Made by a program: the position numbers and the translations under genes. From Cytophagales bacterium (GTDB lineage: Bacteria; Bacteroidota; Bacteroidia; Cytophagales; Cyclobacteriaceae), in contig JAJCYL010000387.1 in NCBI GenBank assembly GCA_029262955.1, forward strand, positions 1-7,911: a stretch of DNA of 7,911 nt, in the 5' to 3' direction. Positions 7,801 to 7,911 of this stretch are shown here, piece by piece. The stretch's first letter is position 1; every line of letters starts with the position of its first letter. The notes below the pieces were generated by a model that saw nothing but the letters and a program-made list of their open reading frames with translations, did not search any database and was not told the DNA's origin.

Positions 7801-7911
7801 CTGAAGGTAAAACCGCTTAAAAGAACATTACGTTCATCCGCTTTGTCATCACCATCCTTGTCAACAAAATGATATACGTACGGAATACTGTAAGCAATTG
7901 CGCCAGCCTTT
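4824..7911 (-). CDS. PVC-type heme-binding protein: dehydrogenase-like propeller, HEAT repeats, C-terminal CxxCH domain (5' end outside window)
   Basis: The frame is open to the window edge: 41 codons lie upstream of the Met at 7785-7787 and carry family-typical sequence (FVDKDGDDKADERN, then SDTHG), so that Met is internal and 1028 residues are visible. Numbering here is from that internal Met. Residues 1-220 finish a propeller of the TIGR02604 'putative membrane-bound dehydrogenase' type, with hallmarks VDCHSSPVYQLIRGGDYP (75-92), RHDYGSTALAG (109-119), RPVDVKLGPDGALYIADFYN (175-194) and GRIWRIT (214-220). Residues about 232-395 are helical HEAT-like repeats, about 515-665 a beta-rich insert, and about 670-850 further helices. 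The C-terminus is a TIGR02603-type heme domain: CLPCH (867-871), with Met963 in TLMPD as the likely second iron ligand. The protein is expected to be exported; the signal lies outside the window. The role is probably oxidation of a sugar-like or other organic substrate with electrons passed to heme c; the substrate is unknown. Propeller B follows after 8 bp. Confidence 0.93.
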   Translation of the reverse strand, partial: KAGAIAYSIPYVYHFVDKDGDDKADERNVLLSGFTFSDTHGMINNFVRGLDGWIHADHGYKNNSKVVASNSKDTVPMTSGNTFRFRTDGSKIELTTTGRVNPFGYAYDEMGYMYSVDCHSSPVYQLIRGGDYPHFGKKPTGIGYAPYMMRHDYGSTALAGLEYYAAPDFPDEFQNNFYYGDVVLSRVLRLSTQLEGTTPLPKQETDFIVSNDPWFRPVDVKLGPDGALYIADFYNRIIGHYEVPLSHPGRDRQRGRIWRITYKVNSSKKSVDWSSANIDELLKGLSDENMAVRLIIADQIVDRFGQEAVVPVEQLIASSGSSPDQISHGLWILFRLNALTSDQLVKAVNSEDISIKVHALRIIFELQKAEKSILDAVVESIKSGDPHVIRAAIMILAKYPDPTQLTLLVKLRQTANPDDTHLFYSVRQALRDQLRSEDVMQYTARGSWSEDDSRVIADVLVGVDSELAAAFLLDHLARYEESNELFINYSRHVARYLRLADFDRLVKVARGNAGNDLDYQYTLFTSLQDGVGQRGASLSAQGKAWGISLAREFLELDLPTWKVLPFENFPYQGNSWKYTNIEDAGSSIPVLNSEPDGTTLTSALYSPNFTIPQELGFYLIGNKKQPLLGDKPTPVTNKIQLRLTETNEVISQKEIASENYGEDVVWALSEHQGKSGYLILIDGSATKRENIGIGSIRPSEVLSLPASDPGQLANRQLFASKVARDFRVKAFTPALLGLVESTTVDIFVRTGAVNALLEIDANLALRLANNIIVNHSEPLKLREQLLRTIGELSSNKGNTILAGALPLFDYTTKKEIALSLVKTPIGIDALFNAAGLMHVSPRILLDRKINEGLFNTMLPRHKATYDQLTSSVKAPDEEIQGLIDQLLADYNPDNVILEEGIQIFNQNCLPCHEVKEQGGNIGPQLDGIGNWGARSLSEKILDPNRNISQAFINYNIKLKDGNAMSGLLRREEGNLVIFANVAGLEFSIAKSNIVEMKATPFTLMPDSFGETLNKKDFNSLLTYLLSLK
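5175..5189 (-). other. CxxCH heme c attachment motif codons
   Basis: These 15 bases on the minus strand encode Cys-Leu-Pro-Cys-His, the covalent heme c attachment motif of the large PVC-type protein; the His is the proximal iron ligand. The surrounding sequence (FNQNCLPCH, then GGNIGPQLDGIG and LDPNRNIS) is the standard opening of the TIGR02603-type domain. Attachment requires export and cytochrome c maturation, which places this domain outside the cytoplasm. Confidence 0.93.

Noticed and set aside
1..7911. Searched by eye for tRNA genes, CRISPR arrays, insertion sequence ends, toxin-antitoxin or phage-defence genes.
   Set aside because: Nothing with the needed structure, repeats or motifs was seen; the repeats present are the protein-coding propeller blades.

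Overview
The window most likely comes from a member of the Bacteroidota (Cytophagales-like). This is inferred from the moderate, AT-leaning base composition, the start codons without a clear Shine-Dalgarno sequence, the lipoprotein and signal-peptide exports, and a PVC-type heme/HEAT protein of a kind also found in marine Bacteroidota as well as Planctomycetes and Verrucomicrobia. No rRNA, tRNA or other taxonomic marker is present, so the placement is tentative.

Layout: (1) 1-1241, plus strand: a heavily decayed lipoprotein-type serine hydrolase of the beta-lactamase/esterase family, broken by about six frameshifts and two stop codons while its catalytic motifs remain readable. (2) 1253-2002, minus strand: an intact aspartate/glutamate racemase-family gene, convergent with the pseudogene. 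(3) 2182-3411 and 3643-4815, minus strand: two paralogous secreted beta-propeller proteins, each with seven calcium-loop repeats of VCBS/FG-GAP type. The first is a predicted lipoprotein and the second has an ordinary signal peptide. (4) 4824 to the right edge, minus strand: a very large PVC-type protein with an N-terminal dehydrogenase-like propeller, HEAT-like helical repeats, a beta-rich insert and a C-terminal CxxCH heme domain. Its reading frame stays open past the edge, so its true start lies outside the window.

The minus-strand genes from the right edge down to 2182 read in one direction: heme protein, then propeller B (8-bp gap), then propeller A (231-bp gap). They look like one exported, calcium- and heme-dependent module working outside the inner membrane, plausibly an oxidoreductase with two propeller partners. 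The substrate cannot be read from the sequence. The racemase follows after 179 bp and its functional link to this module is uncertain. The FG-GAP pair plus heme protein is the best candidate for an undescribed system here; the families themselves are known, the partnership is inferred.
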